NCBI RefSeq assembly: GCF_006494375.1
Contig: NZ_VHIZ01000036.1
Location: 1 to 64,000, forward strand
Source: Pantoea anthophila
GTDB lineage: Bacteria > Pseudomonadota > Gammaproteobacteria > Enterobacterales > Enterobacteriaceae
Direction of reading: 5' to 3'
DNA: 64,000 nt
A model generated the notes under the pieces. That model saw nothing but the letters and a program-made list of their open reading frames with translations. It was not told the DNA's origin and made no database searches. The first letter of the stretch is position 1, and every line of letters begins with the position of its first letter. The translations under genes and the position numbers were made by a program. Positions 1 to 8,076 of this stretch are shown here, piece after piece.

Positions 1-2
1 CA

Positions 3-383
3 AAGCCAGCCAAAATAGTCAGAGTTAATAATGGTGCAGTTTTTGTCGAACATCTACCAATGACTACTGAAGGAAAACTAAACTGGTGGTTGAAAAATAA
101 AGATTCACTTCAGAAAAAATATCATATTATCAGCACTCCCGATAATTACACAGTTATCGTCATGAATTTCGGCGGTTATGAACAATTACCAAAAGGAACC
201 AGAGATGGTTCAATTGATGACTATACCTGCTTTGATGATAGTAATGGCGAGAATAAGAAATGTGTTTATAACAGCATAGCAATTATTGTTAGAGGAAGCC
301 TTAATAGTAAAAGCTATATTAATATAGATGAGCATACATACACCTTAACGCCAGATGGCAAATTAAAAGCTGAAGAGAAATAA
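3..383 (+). CDS. DUF943 family protein, 5' end cut by the window
   Basis: The reading frame is open to the left edge of the window, so the start is missing; an internal ATG at 60 is not the real start. The visible part matches the DUF943 family of enterobacterial accessory proteins: a V-E-H-L-P stretch followed by G-K-x-N-W-W-L-x-N-K, then K-Y-H-I, a F-G-G-Y segment and a C-F-D-D motif near the middle. Full members begin with one membrane segment, which lies outside this window. Function is unknown in the family. Base composition is clearly AT-richer than the housekeeping genes that follow, consistent with the decayed island next to tRNA-Arg. Family call fairly sure, role unknown. Confidence 0.7.
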   Translation, partial: KPAKIVRVNNGAVFVEHLPMTTEGKLNWWLKNKDSLQKKYHIISTPDNYTVIVMNFGGYEQLPKGTRDGSIDDYTCFDDSNGENKKCVYNSIAIIVRGSLNSKSYINIDEHTYTLTPDGKLKAEEK

Positions 384-468
384 TAAAGATAAAACAGGCA
401 TAATTTTCCTCTTTTTCAGCTTTTATCGTCACAGGATTAAACTTAGTTTTCATCAACCTTTTCATGCG

Positions 469-846
469 TTGAAACAGACAGTTTCCCTGCACTCATTGAA
501 AGAGCCAGATACAAGAACAGGCCGCAATGTCGGCAACAACTTTCCGGGAGACGGACCTGAATATATTGGCCGTAGGATGCTGCATCTTACGGGCAGAGAA
601 AATTATGACCGCTACGGCAAAATTCTACATAAGGATTTGGTCAATCATCCAGATTCCGTTGCCGTTTATCCGGACATTGCAGTCAGAACAGCGTGCGAGT
701 TCTGGGTCTCACGGTTCGTTAATCCACGTGCGGATAAAGACGATTTGAAAGCCGTTACACTGCTTGTTAATGGTGGCCTGAATGGCTTTACTCAAAGGCA
801 TCTGGCGTTGGATCGTATTAAAAAGGAAATGGGGATTGCTCAATGA
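469..846 (+). pseudogene. C-terminal fragment of a GH19 chitinase/endolysin
   Basis: This 125-codon TTG-initiated frame resembles only the C-terminal part of glycoside hydrolase family 19 lysozyme/chitinase proteins: G-D-G-P-E-Y-x-G-R, then L-H-L-T-G-R-E-N-Y-x-x-Y-G-K, the A-C-E-F-W-V-S-R segment, and a closing V-N-G-G-L-N-G-F followed by a lysine-rich helix. The N-terminal region with the catalytic glutamates of GH19 is absent, and no ribosome-binding site precedes the TTG, so I read it as a truncated remnant. Such enzymes occur as phage endolysins and as secreted antibacterial effectors; the neighbouring integrase tail supports a mobile origin. Confidence 0.6.
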
Positions 847-1080
847 AAAACATTAAAGCTGCTGTCATTCTATCGGGATAACGGTGACAGAATCTCTATT
901 GATAAAAAAGTTACCCCGCTGGCAAAGATTAAGAATCCGCAAGGCGGCACCCGAAAATTAGACGCTCTTGAAATTTGGGGATATATCTATAAAGGTAAAT
1001 ACCGTATGCGCTTTATGTATTATTCGGACGTGGATTGTACGCTGATGGGTGAAGAAATACTGGAGTATGCGAACCTGTAA
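843..1080 (+). pseudogene. small putative secreted protein gene, frameshifted
   Basis: An ATG at 843 overlaps the stop of the GH19 fragment and starts a lysine-plus-hydrophobic peptide (M-K-N-I-K-A-A-V-I-L) that looks like the beginning of a signal peptide, but this frame ends at 879-881. The +1 frame from about 847 stays open to the stop at 1078-1080 and has a coherent composition: D-R-I-S-I-D, K-N-P-Q-G-G, L-D-A-L-E-I-W-G-Y and Y-R-M-R-F-M-Y-Y, with a final G-E-E-I-L-E-Y. I infer one small exported protein gene broken by a frameshift or small deletion. I do not recognise the family. Its overlap with a cell-wall hydrolase suggests a partner, possibly an inhibitor, but nothing proves this. 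Confidence 0.45.
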
Positions 1081-1082
1081 GA

Positions 1083-1364
1083 TTCACATCACCCCAGAAT
1101 ATCGGTCTGAAAGCGGCAGGGATTGAAGACTTCCATTTGCATGACCTGAGGCACACCTGGGCGAACTGATTAATCCAGTCTGGCGTTCCGCTGTGAGCGC
1201 TGCAGGAAATGGGAGGCTGGGAAAGCATCGAAATGGTACAGCGATACGCTTACCTTGCACCTAACCACTTAACGGAGCATGCACAGCAAATTGATGCGAT
1301 TTTTGGCAGTCGTGTCCCACATCTGTCCCATGTGGAAAATCAGGTAGTCGGAGGAAAAGGATAA
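1083..1364 (+). pseudogene. phage-type tyrosine integrase, C-terminal remnant with two stops
   Basis: Frame 3 reads through as the last ~94 codons of a tyrosine recombinase: H-D-L-R-H-T (box II arginine region), [24 protein letters not shown], and R-Y-A-Y-L-A-P with the nucleophilic tyrosine context. Two in-frame TGA codons interrupt it (near 1168 and 1192), the first where family members have tryptophan. The rest of the gene is missing. It ends 15 bp before the 3' end of the tRNA-Arg gene, the usual place for an integrase of an element inserted in a tRNA. A dead relic rather than an active island. Confidence 0.8.
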
Positions 1365-1379
1365 GTCATTGAATTTATT

Positions 1380-1456
1380 TGGCACGCCCTACAGGATTCG
1401 AACCTGTGACCTACGGCTTAGAAGGCCGGTGCTCTATCCAGCTGAGCTAAGGGCGC
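1380..1456 (-). tRNA. argU: tRNA-Arg (anticodon UCU), argU
   Basis: On the minus strand the 77-nt sequence starts GCGCCCTTAGCTCAG, folds into a standard cloverleaf, has the anticodon loop CTTCTAA (anticodon UCU), a T-loop GGTTCGAATCC, and an encoded CCA end at 1380-1382. This tRNA reads the rare AGA codon. Its 3' end abuts the integrase remnant; in E. coli the same gene is the attachment site of prophage DLP12 and also lies near folD, so site and neighbourhood are conserved. Confidence 0.96.
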
Positions 1457-1471
1457 ATGGAGATGGCACGG

Positions 1472-1499
1472 ATTATACGTCGGGAAGCGGGTACGTCAA
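1472..1499 (-). promoter_or_regulatory. promoter of argU tRNA
   Basis: Read on the minus strand: TTGACG at 1499-1494, a 16-bp spacer, and a perfect TATAAT at 1477-1472, followed by a GC-rich discriminator about 15 bp before the tRNA 5' end. This is the layout of a strong, growth-rate-controlled stable RNA promoter. Confidence 0.8.
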
Positions 1500-1550
1500 C
1501 GTTTTTGCCGCTTCCCGGCTGCGAAGTGCTGCTGTAATGACCAATTGGCG

Positions 1551-2054
1551 TCAGTGACGCTTGCGCCATTCGCTGAGCGACACGAGTTTACTGCTGCCGG
1601 TCAATTCTCCTTCCAGCTCAATCCCTTGTGATGTGAAATGCGCATTGTATTGCTCACGAAGTGTGTGCAGCTCCCGGCTATCTGGCTCCAGCTGTCGCAG
1701 AAAGCCCAGCGCGAGCAGCAGCTGCTGGCGGCTGATAAGCGGTGGAAAACCGGCATGCCTGAGAATCGCATGCCAGCGCTGGCTGTTCTCTTCGCTGCCG
1801 TCAACAATCAATACCTGCCAGATCAGCAGCACCGCTGCGCCATTATGCAGATGCGTTTCATTGTCGCTGCTGAGATAGTCGGTAAACTCTTTCGCCGCCT
1901 CTTTGCCCATCATAGCGATCATTGATTCCACCTGTACCGGAGGCAGACGCAGCCGTTTGCTGAGCCGCTGGGCAGCGTGGCGTGAGCCAGCGGTGAGCAG
2001 CTGAAATCCAGCGACAAATACCACCGCCAGCGTAGCAAGTATTATCCAAATCAT
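1551..2054 (-). CDS. DUF1198 family membrane protein (YicN-like)
   Basis: The 167-residue product begins with one hydrophobic segment (M-I-W-I-I-L-A-T-L-A-V-V-F), followed by a basic stretch and a soluble helical domain carrying V-E-S-M-I, L-L-I-W-Q-V-L-I-V-D-G-S-E and L-A-L-G-F-L-R. These match the DUF1198/YicN family of single-pass inner membrane proteins, whose function is unknown. I chose the ATG at 2054 because the longer frame upstream (to 2135) adds 27 residues of arginine- and proline-rich sequence unlike the family. It is divergent from folD, with about 170 bp between them. Confidence 0.75.
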   Translation of the reverse strand: MIWIILATLAVVFVAGFQLLTAGSRHAAQRLSKRLRLPPVQVESMIAMMGKEAAKEFTDYLSSDNETHLHNGAAVLLIWQVLIVDGSEENSQRWHAILRHAGFPPLISRQQLLLALGFLRQLEPDSRELHTLREQYNAHFTSQGIELEGELTGSSKLVSLSEWRKRH

Positions 2055-2227
2055 GACTTCGTCCCCGGGTTGTCCTGCCGATATCATACGCATGCAGGCT
2101 GGCTCTCGTCGCGACGAAAAAGCCGGAAGGCGCATACACGGCTGAAACTGTGACTGACAGCAGCCCGCGCTTCTGACAAAATAGCCCCCTTCCCCGATTC
2201 AACACAACACAGTGGATTTCCTCTCTG

Positions 2228-3094
2228 ATGGCAGCAAAAATTATTGACGGTAAAACGATTGCGCAGCAGGTGCGCGTTGAGGTTGCGGAAAAAGTGAAGC
2301 AGCGCCTGGCGGCCGGAAAACGCGCCCCGGGCCTGGCTGTCGTGCTGGTGGGTGAAAACCCAGCCTCACAAATCTATGTAGCCAGCAAACGCCGTGCCTG
2401 TGAAGAGGTCGGATTCCACTCGCGCTCTTACGATCTGCCCGCCACCACCCGCGAAGATGAGCTGCTGGCGCTGATCGATACGCTCAACCAGGATGACGAC
2501 ATTGATGGCATCCTGGTTCAGCTGCCGCTGCCAGCGGGCATCGATAACGTGAAGGTGCTGGAGCGCATCACCCCTGATAAAGATGTCGATGGATTCCACC
2601 CTTACAACGTGGGTCGCCTGTGTCAGCGCGCGCCCACGCTGCGTCCCTGCACGCCGCGCGGTATCATCACGCTGCTGGAGCGCTACAACATCGATACCTA
2701 CGGCCTGAATGCCGTAGTGGTCGGCGCGTCCAACATCGTCGGTCGCCCGATGAGCATGGAACTGCTGCTGGCGGGTTGCACCACAACCGTCACCCACCGT
2801 TTTACTAAAGATCTGCGTCACCACATCGAACACGCCGATCTGCTGGTGGTCGCGGTGGGCAAACCCAACTTTATTCCGGGTGACTGGATTAAACCCGGCG
2901 CGATTGTCATCGACGTGGGGATCAACCGTCTTGAGAGCGGCAAAGTGGTGGGCGACGTTGATTTTGAGAGCGCATCAGCACGCGCCTCCTACATCACGCC
3001 AGTGCCGGGCGGTGTGGGACCGATGACCGTCGCAACACTGATTCAAAACACGCTGCAGGCGTGTGAAGAGTTTCACGATAAAGAGGTAGATTAA
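2228..3094 (+). CDS. folD: bifunctional methylene-THF dehydrogenase / methenyl-THF cyclohydrolase FolD
   Basis: FolD interconverts 5,10-methylene-, 5,10-methenyl- and 10-formyl-tetrahydrofolate in the cytoplasm with NADP, supplying one-carbon units for purines and formyl-methionine. The 288 residues equal the E. coli length. Visible motifs: the catalytic Y-V-A-S-K-x-R-x-C near residue 52, L-V-Q-L-P-L-P near 97, the Rossmann [11 protein letters not shown] near 163, and the C-terminal signature [10 protein letters not shown]. The stop is followed immediately by the ATG of ybcJ, so the two form an operon. Confidence 0.97.
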   Translation: MAAKIIDGKTIAQQVRVEVAEKVKQRLAAGKRAPGLAVVLVGENPASQIYVASKRRACEEVGFHSRSYDLPATTREDELLALIDTLNQDDDIDGILVQLPLPAGIDNVKVLERITPDKDVDGFHPYNVGRLCQRAPTLRPCTPRGIITLLERYNIDTYGLNAVVVGASNIVGRPMSMELLLAGCTTTVTHRFTKDLRHHIEHADLLVVAVGKPNFIPGDWIKPGAIVIDVGINRLESGKVVGDVDFESASARASYITPVPGGVGPMTVATLIQNTLQACEEFHDKEVD

Positions 3095-3307
3095 ATGGCA
3101 ACGTTTTCACTGGGAAAATTCCCGCATGTCGATCTGTGTGACCTGCTGAAGCTGGAAGGCTGGGTTCAGAGCGGCGCACAGGCGAAAGTCGTGATTGCCG
3201 ACGGTGAAGTCAGGGTCGATGGGGCGGTGGAAACCCGTAAGCGCTGCAAAATCGTGGCCGGTCAGACCGTTGAATTCGCGGGTTACCGCATTACTGTGGT
3301 CGCGTAA
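3095..3307 (+). CDS. ybcJ: S4-domain RNA-binding protein YbcJ
   Basis: A 70-residue protein consisting of a single S4 RNA-binding fold: the D-L-L-K-L-E-G-W-V-Q-S-G-A-Q-A-K segment, the conserved G-E-V-R-V-D-G hairpin and R-K-R-C-K-I basic strand. E. coli YbcJ has the same length and also sits next to folD. S4 proteins of this size bind structured RNA, but the target of YbcJ is not established. Start codon is adjacent to the folD stop, so translation is probably coupled. Confidence 0.92.
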   Translation: MATFSLGKFPHVDLCDLLKLEGWVQSGAQAKVVIADGEVRVDGAVETRKRCKIVAGQTVEFAGYRITVVA

Positions 3308-3314
3308 CCTTCAG

Positions 3315-3332
3315 GCGTCCCTGCGGGGACGC
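3315..3332 (+). terminator. possible hairpin terminator after folD-ybcJ
   Basis: A 7-bp GC-rich stem (GCGTCCC / GGGACGC) starts 8 bp after the ybcJ stop. There is no U-run behind it, so termination by this hairpin alone is uncertain; it may instead protect the 3' end. Confidence 0.4.
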
Positions 3333-3461
3333 TGTTACCGCATCGTCTCTCCCCTTCCCGCTGTTCCCATGCAATATGATTCACTGCCGTATGCGGCGCA
3401 ATCAGCCTCAGGTTACGGACTGAACGGAAGCCGCGGATCTCTATCTGCTCAATCGTCATAA

Positions 3462-3485
3462 TAAAAAAGGGCGATTGCTCGCCCT
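3462..3485 (-). terminator. rho-independent terminator of cysS
   Basis: Minus-strand hairpin AGGGCGA / TCGCCCT with a 4-nt loop, followed by a T-run at 3467-3464, ending 8 bp after the cysS stop. Confidence 0.85.
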
Positions 3486-3492
3486 CTCCGGT

Positions 3493-4878
3493 TTATTTTC
3501 GACGCCAGCTGGAGCCCTGAGGCCCATCCTCGACAATCACGCCCAGCGCGTTCAGTTTGTCGCGGGCGATATCCGCTTCCGCCCAGGCTTTAGCCGCGCG
3601 CGCATCGGCTCGGGCTTTCACCCAATGCTCAATCTCGGCAACCTCTTCATCATTCACCTGCGCGCCGCTCTGCAGGAACAGCTCCGGATCCTGCTGCAGA
3701 ATGCCCAGCACTTTGGCCAGCTCACGCAGCTTCGACGCCAGCCCATGCGCTGAGGCGCCCTCTTCGCTTTTCAGGCGGTTCACCTCACGCGCCATATCAA
3801 ACAGCACCGAGTAGGCTTCCGGGGTATTGAAGTCATCATCCATTGCGCTGCGGAACCGCGCTTCAAACGCTTCACCGCCGCTGGCTGGCACGCTGCTGTC
3901 GGTGTGGCGCAGCGCCGTATAGAGACGCTCCAGCGCCGCACGCGCCTGATTGAGGTTATCTTCGCCGTAGTTGAGCTGGCTGCGATAGTGACCGGACATC
4001 AGGAAGTAACGCACCGTCTCCGCGTCATAGTGCTGCAGCACATCACGTACGGTGAAGAAGTTGCCGAGTGACTTAGACATCTTCTCACGGTCAACCATCA
4101 CCATGCCGGAGTGCATCCAGTAGTTAACGTACGGACCGTCATGGGCACAGCCCGACTGGGCAATTTCATTTTCATGGTGCGGGAACATCAAATCGGAGCC
4201 GCCGCCGTGAATATCGAAATGGCTGCCCAGCTGTTTGCAGTTCATGGCCGAGCACTCGATGTGCCAGCCAGGACGACCGTTGCCCCACGGTGATGACCAG
4301 GCCGGTTCATCCGCTTTAGACATCTTCCACAGCACGAAATCCATCGGGTTACGCTTCACGTCAGCGACTTCAACCCGTGCGCCTGCCTGCAGCTGTTCCA
4401 GATCCTGGCGCGACAGTGCGCCGTAGTCAGGATCGCTCAGCACATCAAACATCACGTCGCCGTTATCTGCCACATAGGCGTGACCACGGGCGATCAGCGT
4501 CTCCACCAGCGCAATGATTTCCGGGATGTGGCGGGTCGCACGCGGCTCATGATCCGGCGGCAGAATCCCCAGCGCGGCGAAGTCATTGTGCATCTCGCCA
4601 ATCATGCGGTTGGTCAGGGTTTCGATGCTCTCGCCGTTTTCATTGGCGCGTTTGATGATTTTGTCATCAATATCCGTAATGTTGCGCACATAATTAAGCT
4701 GGTAACCCAGATAGCGCAGATAACGCGCCACCACGTCAAACGCCACGAACGTCCGCCCATGACCAATGTGACAGAGGTCATACACCGTGATGCCGCAAAC
4801 ATACATGCCGATTTTCCCGGCATGAATGGGTTTGAATTCCTCTTTCTGTCGACTCAGGGTGTTATAAATCTTAAGCAT
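3493..4878 (-). CDS. cysS: cysteinyl-tRNA synthetase CysS
   Basis: Class I aminoacyl-tRNA synthetase that charges tRNA-Cys. The 461 residues equal E. coli CysS. Visible: the adenylate-binding H-I-G-H sequence within D-L-C-H-I-G-H-G-R, the zinc-binding W-H-I-E-C-S-A-M and H-H-E-N-E region, the K-M-S-K-S loop in [11 protein letters not shown], and a C-terminal helical anticodon domain rich in A-x-A-R-A-D. The frame runs upstream to 4995, but homology starts at M-L-K-I-Y-N-T-L, hence the ATG at 4878. It is divergent from ppiB. Confidence 0.97.
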   Translation of the reverse strand: MLKIYNTLSRQKEEFKPIHAGKIGMYVCGITVYDLCHIGHGRTFVAFDVVARYLRYLGYQLNYVRNITDIDDKIIKRANENGESIETLTNRMIGEMHNDFAALGILPPDHEPRATRHIPEIIALVETLIARGHAYVADNGDVMFDVLSDPDYGALSRQDLEQLQAGARVEVADVKRNPMDFVLWKMSKADEPAWSSPWGNGRPGWHIECSAMNCKQLGSHFDIHGGGSDLMFPHHENEIAQSGCAHDGPYVNYWMHSGMVMVDREKMSKSLGNFFTVRDVLQHYDAETVRYFLMSGHYRSQLNYGEDNLNQARAALERLYTALRHTDSSVPASGGEAFEARFRSAMDDDFNTPEAYSVLFDMAREVNRLKSEEGASAHGLASKLRELAKVLGILQQDPELFLQSGAQVNDEEVAEIEHWVKARADARAAKAWAEADIARDKLNALGVIVEDGPQGSSWRRK

Positions 4879-5090
4879 TGAACGGTTCCGTTTTCGCGTG
4901 TGGTTGACACTTTTAAGTATCCAGACATTGTGCCGTATTTTTATCGCTCGCGCGACGCAAAGCAAGCCAACTGCGCCGTGCTGCTGACGCGTCATTGGAA
5001 ATTATGATATAAGAACGGTCGACAAAAAGGGGGACGCCATCCGACAGAGCGACCCCGGCTACTGATCACAACCTTTACAGGACGACAAAA

Positions 5091-5585
5091 ATGGTAACTT
5101 TCCAGACGAACCATGGCGATATCGTAATCAAAACCTTCGATGATAAAGCGCCAGCAACCGTACAGAACTTCCTGGATTACTGCCGTGAAGGTTTTTACGA
5201 CAACACCATTTTTCACCGCGTAATCAACGGCTTTATGATTCAGGGCGGCGGCTTTGAGCCGGGCATGAAACAGAAAGCGACCAAAGACGAAATCAAAAAC
5301 GAAGCGAACAACGGCCTGAAAAACACCAAAGGTACGCTGGCTATGGCTCGCACCTCTGCGCCGCACTCCGCGACTGCACAGTTTTTCATCAACGTGGCTG
5401 ACAACGACTTCCTGAACTTCCGTGACGAAAGCGTTCAGGGCTGGGGCTACTGCGTATTCGCTGAAGTGGTTGAAGGCATGGATGTGGTCGAGAAGATCAA
5501 AGCGGTCTCTACCGGTCGCAGCGGCATGCATCAGGATGTACCGAAAGATGACGTCGTTATCCAGAAAGTGACCGTCAGCGAGTAA
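5091..5585 (+). CDS. ppiB: cytoplasmic peptidyl-prolyl cis-trans isomerase B (cyclophilin)
   Basis: A 164-residue single-domain cyclophilin without signal peptide, the same length as E. coli PpiB. Key stretches are [13 protein letters not shown] (active-site arginine and phenylalanine), [18 protein letters not shown] and the C-terminal V-F-A-E-V-V-E-G-M. It catalyses proline isomerisation during folding in the cytosol. Its stop codon overlaps the lpxH start by one base (TAATG), giving translational coupling with lpxH. Confidence 0.96.
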   Translation: MVTFQTNHGDIVIKTFDDKAPATVQNFLDYCREGFYDNTIFHRVINGFMIQGGGFEPGMKQKATKDEIKNEANNGLKNTKGTLAMARTSAPHSATAQFFINVADNDFLNFRDESVQGWGYCVFAEVVEGMDVVEKIKAVSTGRSGMHQDVPKDDVVIQKVTVSE

Positions 5586-6301
5586 TGTCGCGCACGCTGT
5601 TTATCGCAGATCTCCATCTGTGTCAGGAAGAACCGGCGATTACCGCCGGTTTTCTGCATTTTTTACAGCGCGAAGCGCCCCACTGCGACGCGCTCTATAT
5701 TCTCGGCGATCTGTTTGAGGCCTGGATTGGCGACGACGATCCCAATCCTCTGCATCAGCAGGTGGCCGGCGCCCTGCGCGCCCTGCCAGTTCCGGTTTAC
5801 TTTATTCACGGCAATCGCGACTTCCTGGTGGGCCGACGCTTCGCGCGCGCCAGCGGGATGACGCTGCTGCCCGAAGAACAGGTGCTGACGCTGTATGGCC
5901 ATCGCCTGCTGATCATGCACGGCGATACGCTCTGTACCGATGACGCCGGTTATCTGCGCTTTCGCGCCAAAGTGCACAATCCGTGGATTCAGCGGCTGTT
6001 TCTGGCCCTGCCGTTGTGGGTCCGCAAACGCATTGCTGCCCGGATGCGCGCCGACAGTAAACAGGCTAATCAGCACAAATCACAGAGCATCATGGATGTG
6101 AATCAGGATGCGGTGGTGGCGACGATGCAGCGCCATCAGGTGCCGCTGCTGATCCACGGGCACACCCATCGTCCGGCGATTCATACGCTGACCCTGCAGG
6201 GCGAGACGGCGCAACGCGCGGTACTCGGCGCCTGGCACAGCCGCGGCTCCATGATCCAGCTTGAGGCTGCTGGCATTGAGCTTATCGATTTCGACTTTTA
6301 A
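5585..6301 (+). CDS. lpxH: UDP-2,3-diacylglucosamine pyrophosphatase LpxH
   Basis: Peripheral inner-membrane enzyme that cleaves UDP-2,3-diacylglucosamine to lipid X and UMP, the fourth step of lipid A synthesis. The 238-residue protein shows the calcineurin-like metal sites in order: I-A-D-L-H-L near residue 8, G-D-L-F-E-A-W near 41, H-G-N-R-D-F near 78, H-G-D-T-L-C near 113, and G-H-T-H-R-P near 195. Overlaps ppiB by one base; ppiB-lpxH is the same pair as in E. coli. Confidence 0.96.
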   Translation: MSRTLFIADLHLCQEEPAITAGFLHFLQREAPHCDALYILGDLFEAWIGDDDPNPLHQQVAGALRALPVPVYFIHGNRDFLVGRRFARASGMTLLPEEQVLTLYGHRLLIMHGDTLCTDDAGYLRFRAKVHNPWIQRLFLALPLWVRKRIAARMRADSKQANQHKSQSIMDVNQDAVVATMQRHQVPLLIHGHTHRPAIHTLTLQGETAQRAVLGAWHSRGSMIQLEAAGIELIDFDF

Positions 6302-6330
6302 CCAGCGGGTAAATCCCCGACATCAGCCCG

Positions 6331-6346
6331 ACGCAACCGTTTTCCT
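6331..6346 (+). promoter_or_regulatory. PurR operator (PUR box) of purEK
   Basis: ACGCAACCGTTTTCCT differs from the PurR consensus ACGCAAACGTTTTCGT at two positions and, as I recall, is the same as the E. coli purE operator. It lies 86 bp before the purE start and overlaps a plausible -35 (TTTTCC, 6340-6345) paired with TATTCT at 6363-6368 over 17 bp, so bound PurR would block RNA polymerase when hypoxanthine or guanine is plentiful. Confidence 0.88.
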
Positions 6347-6431
6347 TGCGCCCTTCTCATGCTATTCTCTGTGCCCTTCAAAACCTGTCCGCCCGGCCAG
6401 GTCTGTTTGTTCATTCACAGGAGTTGACCGC

Positions 6432-6938
6432 ATGTCATCCAACGCCCCGGCCCGCATCGCCATTGTCATGGGTTCCAGAAGTGACTGGGCCACCATGCAG
6501 TTCGCCGCTGAGATCCTTACCAGCCTGGACGTCCCATTTCATGTCGAAGTGGTCTCTGCGCACCGCACCCCGGATAAACTGTTCAGCTTCGCCGAAACGG
6601 CAGCCGATAACGGTTTTCAGGTGATCATTGCCGGCGCAGGTGGCGCGGCACATCTGCCGGGTATGCTGGCGGCCAAAACCCTGGTGCCGGTACTGGGTGT
6701 ACCGGTGCAGAGCGCGGCACTGAGCGGCGTGGATAGCCTCTACTCGATTGTTCAAATGCCGCGCGGTATTCCGGTCGGTACGCTGGCAATTGGCAAAGCG
6801 GGCGCAGCCAATGCCGCCCTGCTGGCGGCGCAGATTCTGGCCCTGCATGACGGCGCGCTGGCGTCACGTCTCGATCACTGGCGGCAGAGCCAGACCGATG
6901 AGGTGCTGAACCATCCCGATCCGCGGGTGGATGCATGA
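6432..6938 (+). CDS. purE: N5-carboxyaminoimidazole ribonucleotide mutase PurE
   Basis: Converts N5-CAIR, the product of PurK, to CAIR in purine biosynthesis. The product is 169 residues, equal to E. coli. Motifs: G-S-R-S-D-W near residue 15, S-A-H-R-T-P near 45, [11 protein letters not shown] near 74, and the L-L-A-A-Q-I-L-A helix at the end. The start at 6432 is fixed by the [15 protein letters not shown] homology; the upstream frame to 6261 overlaps lpxH and is not used. ATGA overlap with purK. Confidence 0.97.
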   Translation: MSSNAPARIAIVMGSRSDWATMQFAAEILTSLDVPFHVEVVSAHRTPDKLFSFAETAADNGFQVIIAGAGGAAHLPGMLAAKTLVPVLGVPVQSAALSGVDSLYSIVQMPRGIPVGTLAIGKAGAANAALLAAQILALHDGALASRLDHWRQSQTDEVLNHPDPRVDA

Positions 6939-7999
6939 AGCCGGTCTGCGTTCTGGGCAACGGCCAGTTAGGCCGTATGCTGCGTCAGGCCGGTGAACCG
7001 CTGGGCATTGCGGTCTATCCGGTGGGTCTGGACGCCGATCCTGCCGCGCTTCCTATCGCCGACAGCGTGATCACCGCCGAAATAGAGCGCTGGCCGGAAA
7101 CGGCGCTGACGCGGGAACTGGCCCGTCATCCGGCCTTTGTGAATCGCGATATTTTTCCACGTCTGGCCGACCGCCTGACGCAGAAACAGCTGCTGGATGA
7201 GCTGGGGCTCGCCACCGCGCCGTGGCAGTTGCTGGCGGATAAAAGCGAATGGCCGGCAGTGTTTAACTCGCTGGGCGAACTGGCCATTGTAAAACGCCGC
7301 ACCGGGGGTTACGACGGGCGCGGTCAGTGGCGCCTGCGCGCCGGTGAGACGCACACCCTGCCGGAGGAGTGCTACGGTGATTGCATCGTTGAGCAGGGCA
7401 TTAACTTTTCCGGTGAAGTCTCCCTGGTAGGCGCACGCGGCCACGATGGCAACGTTGTGTTCTATCCGCTGACGCATAACCTGCATCAGGACGGCATTCT
7501 GCGCACCAGCGTGGCGCTGCCGCAGGCAGATCAGGCGCAGCAACAGCAGGCAGAGACGATGCTGAGTGCGATCATGCAGGCGCTGAATTACGTGGGCGTG
7601 ATGGCGATGGAGTGTTTTGTTACGCCTGCCGGACTGCTGATCAACGAGCTGGCTCCGCGTGTGCACAACAGCGGCCACTGGACGCAGAACGGCGCGTCAG
7701 TCAGCCAGTTTGAGCTGCATCTGCGTGCCATTCTGGGTCTGCCCCTGCCCCAGCCGGTGGTGTTTGCCCCGTCGGTGATGGTCAATCTGATCGGCACTGC
7801 GGTGAACCTCAGCTGGCTGCAGCAGCCGCTGGTGCATCTGCACTGGTATGACAAAGAGGTACGTCCGGGCCGTAAAGTGGGTCATCTCAATCTGACCGAC
7901 AGCGATGCAGAACGGCTTAAGGCCGCGCTGGATGCGCTGGTACCGCAGTTACCGGAAGAGTATGCCAGCGGCATCGCCTGGGCCGTTGAAAAACTGTAG
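6935..7999 (+). CDS. purK: 5-(carboxyamino)imidazole ribonucleotide synthase PurK
   Basis: ATP-grasp enzyme making N5-CAIR from AIR, bicarbonate and ATP. The 354-residue product has the N-terminal [10 protein letters not shown] nucleotide-fold start, the glycine-rich [16 protein letters not shown]-grasp loop near residue 118, the metal-binding [13 protein letters not shown] near 239 and the H-L-H-W-Y-D-K tail. It shares four bases with purE (ATGA), so the pair is translated together from the PurR-controlled promoter. Confidence 0.97.
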   Translation: MKPVCVLGNGQLGRMLRQAGEPLGIAVYPVGLDADPAALPIADSVITAEIERWPETALTRELARHPAFVNRDIFPRLADRLTQKQLLDELGLATAPWQLLADKSEWPAVFNSLGELAIVKRRTGGYDGRGQWRLRAGETHTLPEECYGDCIVEQGINFSGEVSLVGARGHDGNVVFYPLTHNLHQDGILRTSVALPQADQAQQQQAETMLSAIMQALNYVGVMAMECFVTPAGLLINELAPRVHNSGHWTQNGASVSQFELHLRAILGLPLPQPVVFAPSVMVNLIGTAVNLSWLQQPLVHLHWYDKEVRPGRKVGHLNLTDSDAERLKAALDALVPQLPEEYASGIAWAVEKL

Positions 8000-8036
8000 T
8001 TCCCCGTTACCCGCTCGCGGGTGCGGTCCGGATGAA

Positions 8037-8067
8037 GCTTAAAGGCGGCCTGGTGCCGCCTTTAAGC
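8037..8067. terminator. bidirectional terminator between purK and ybbP
   Basis: A perfect 13-bp stem (GCTTAAAGGCGGC at 8037-8049 and its complement at 8055-8067) with a 5-nt loop sits between the convergent purK and ybbP genes. The A/T bases inside the stem give partial U-runs in both directions. Confidence 0.7.
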
Positions 8068-8076
8068 CATTATCCC

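Noticed and set aside
1369..1557. 62-codon ORF across the tRNA-Arg gene
   Set aside because: It is the translation of the tRNA opposite strand, a well-known kind of spurious 'conserved' protein (R-I-R-T-C-D-L-R-L-R-R-P).
4904..4932. TTGACA at 4904-4909 considered as the ppiB promoter
   Set aside because: No acceptable -10 lies 16-18 bp downstream, and the site is 180 bp from ppiB; a TATGAT at 5004-5009 is better placed but has a poor -35, so no promoter was called.
4992..5531. 179-codon minus-strand ORF covering the ppiB region
   Set aside because: Antisense of ppiB extended into the intergenic region; ppiB is unambiguous.
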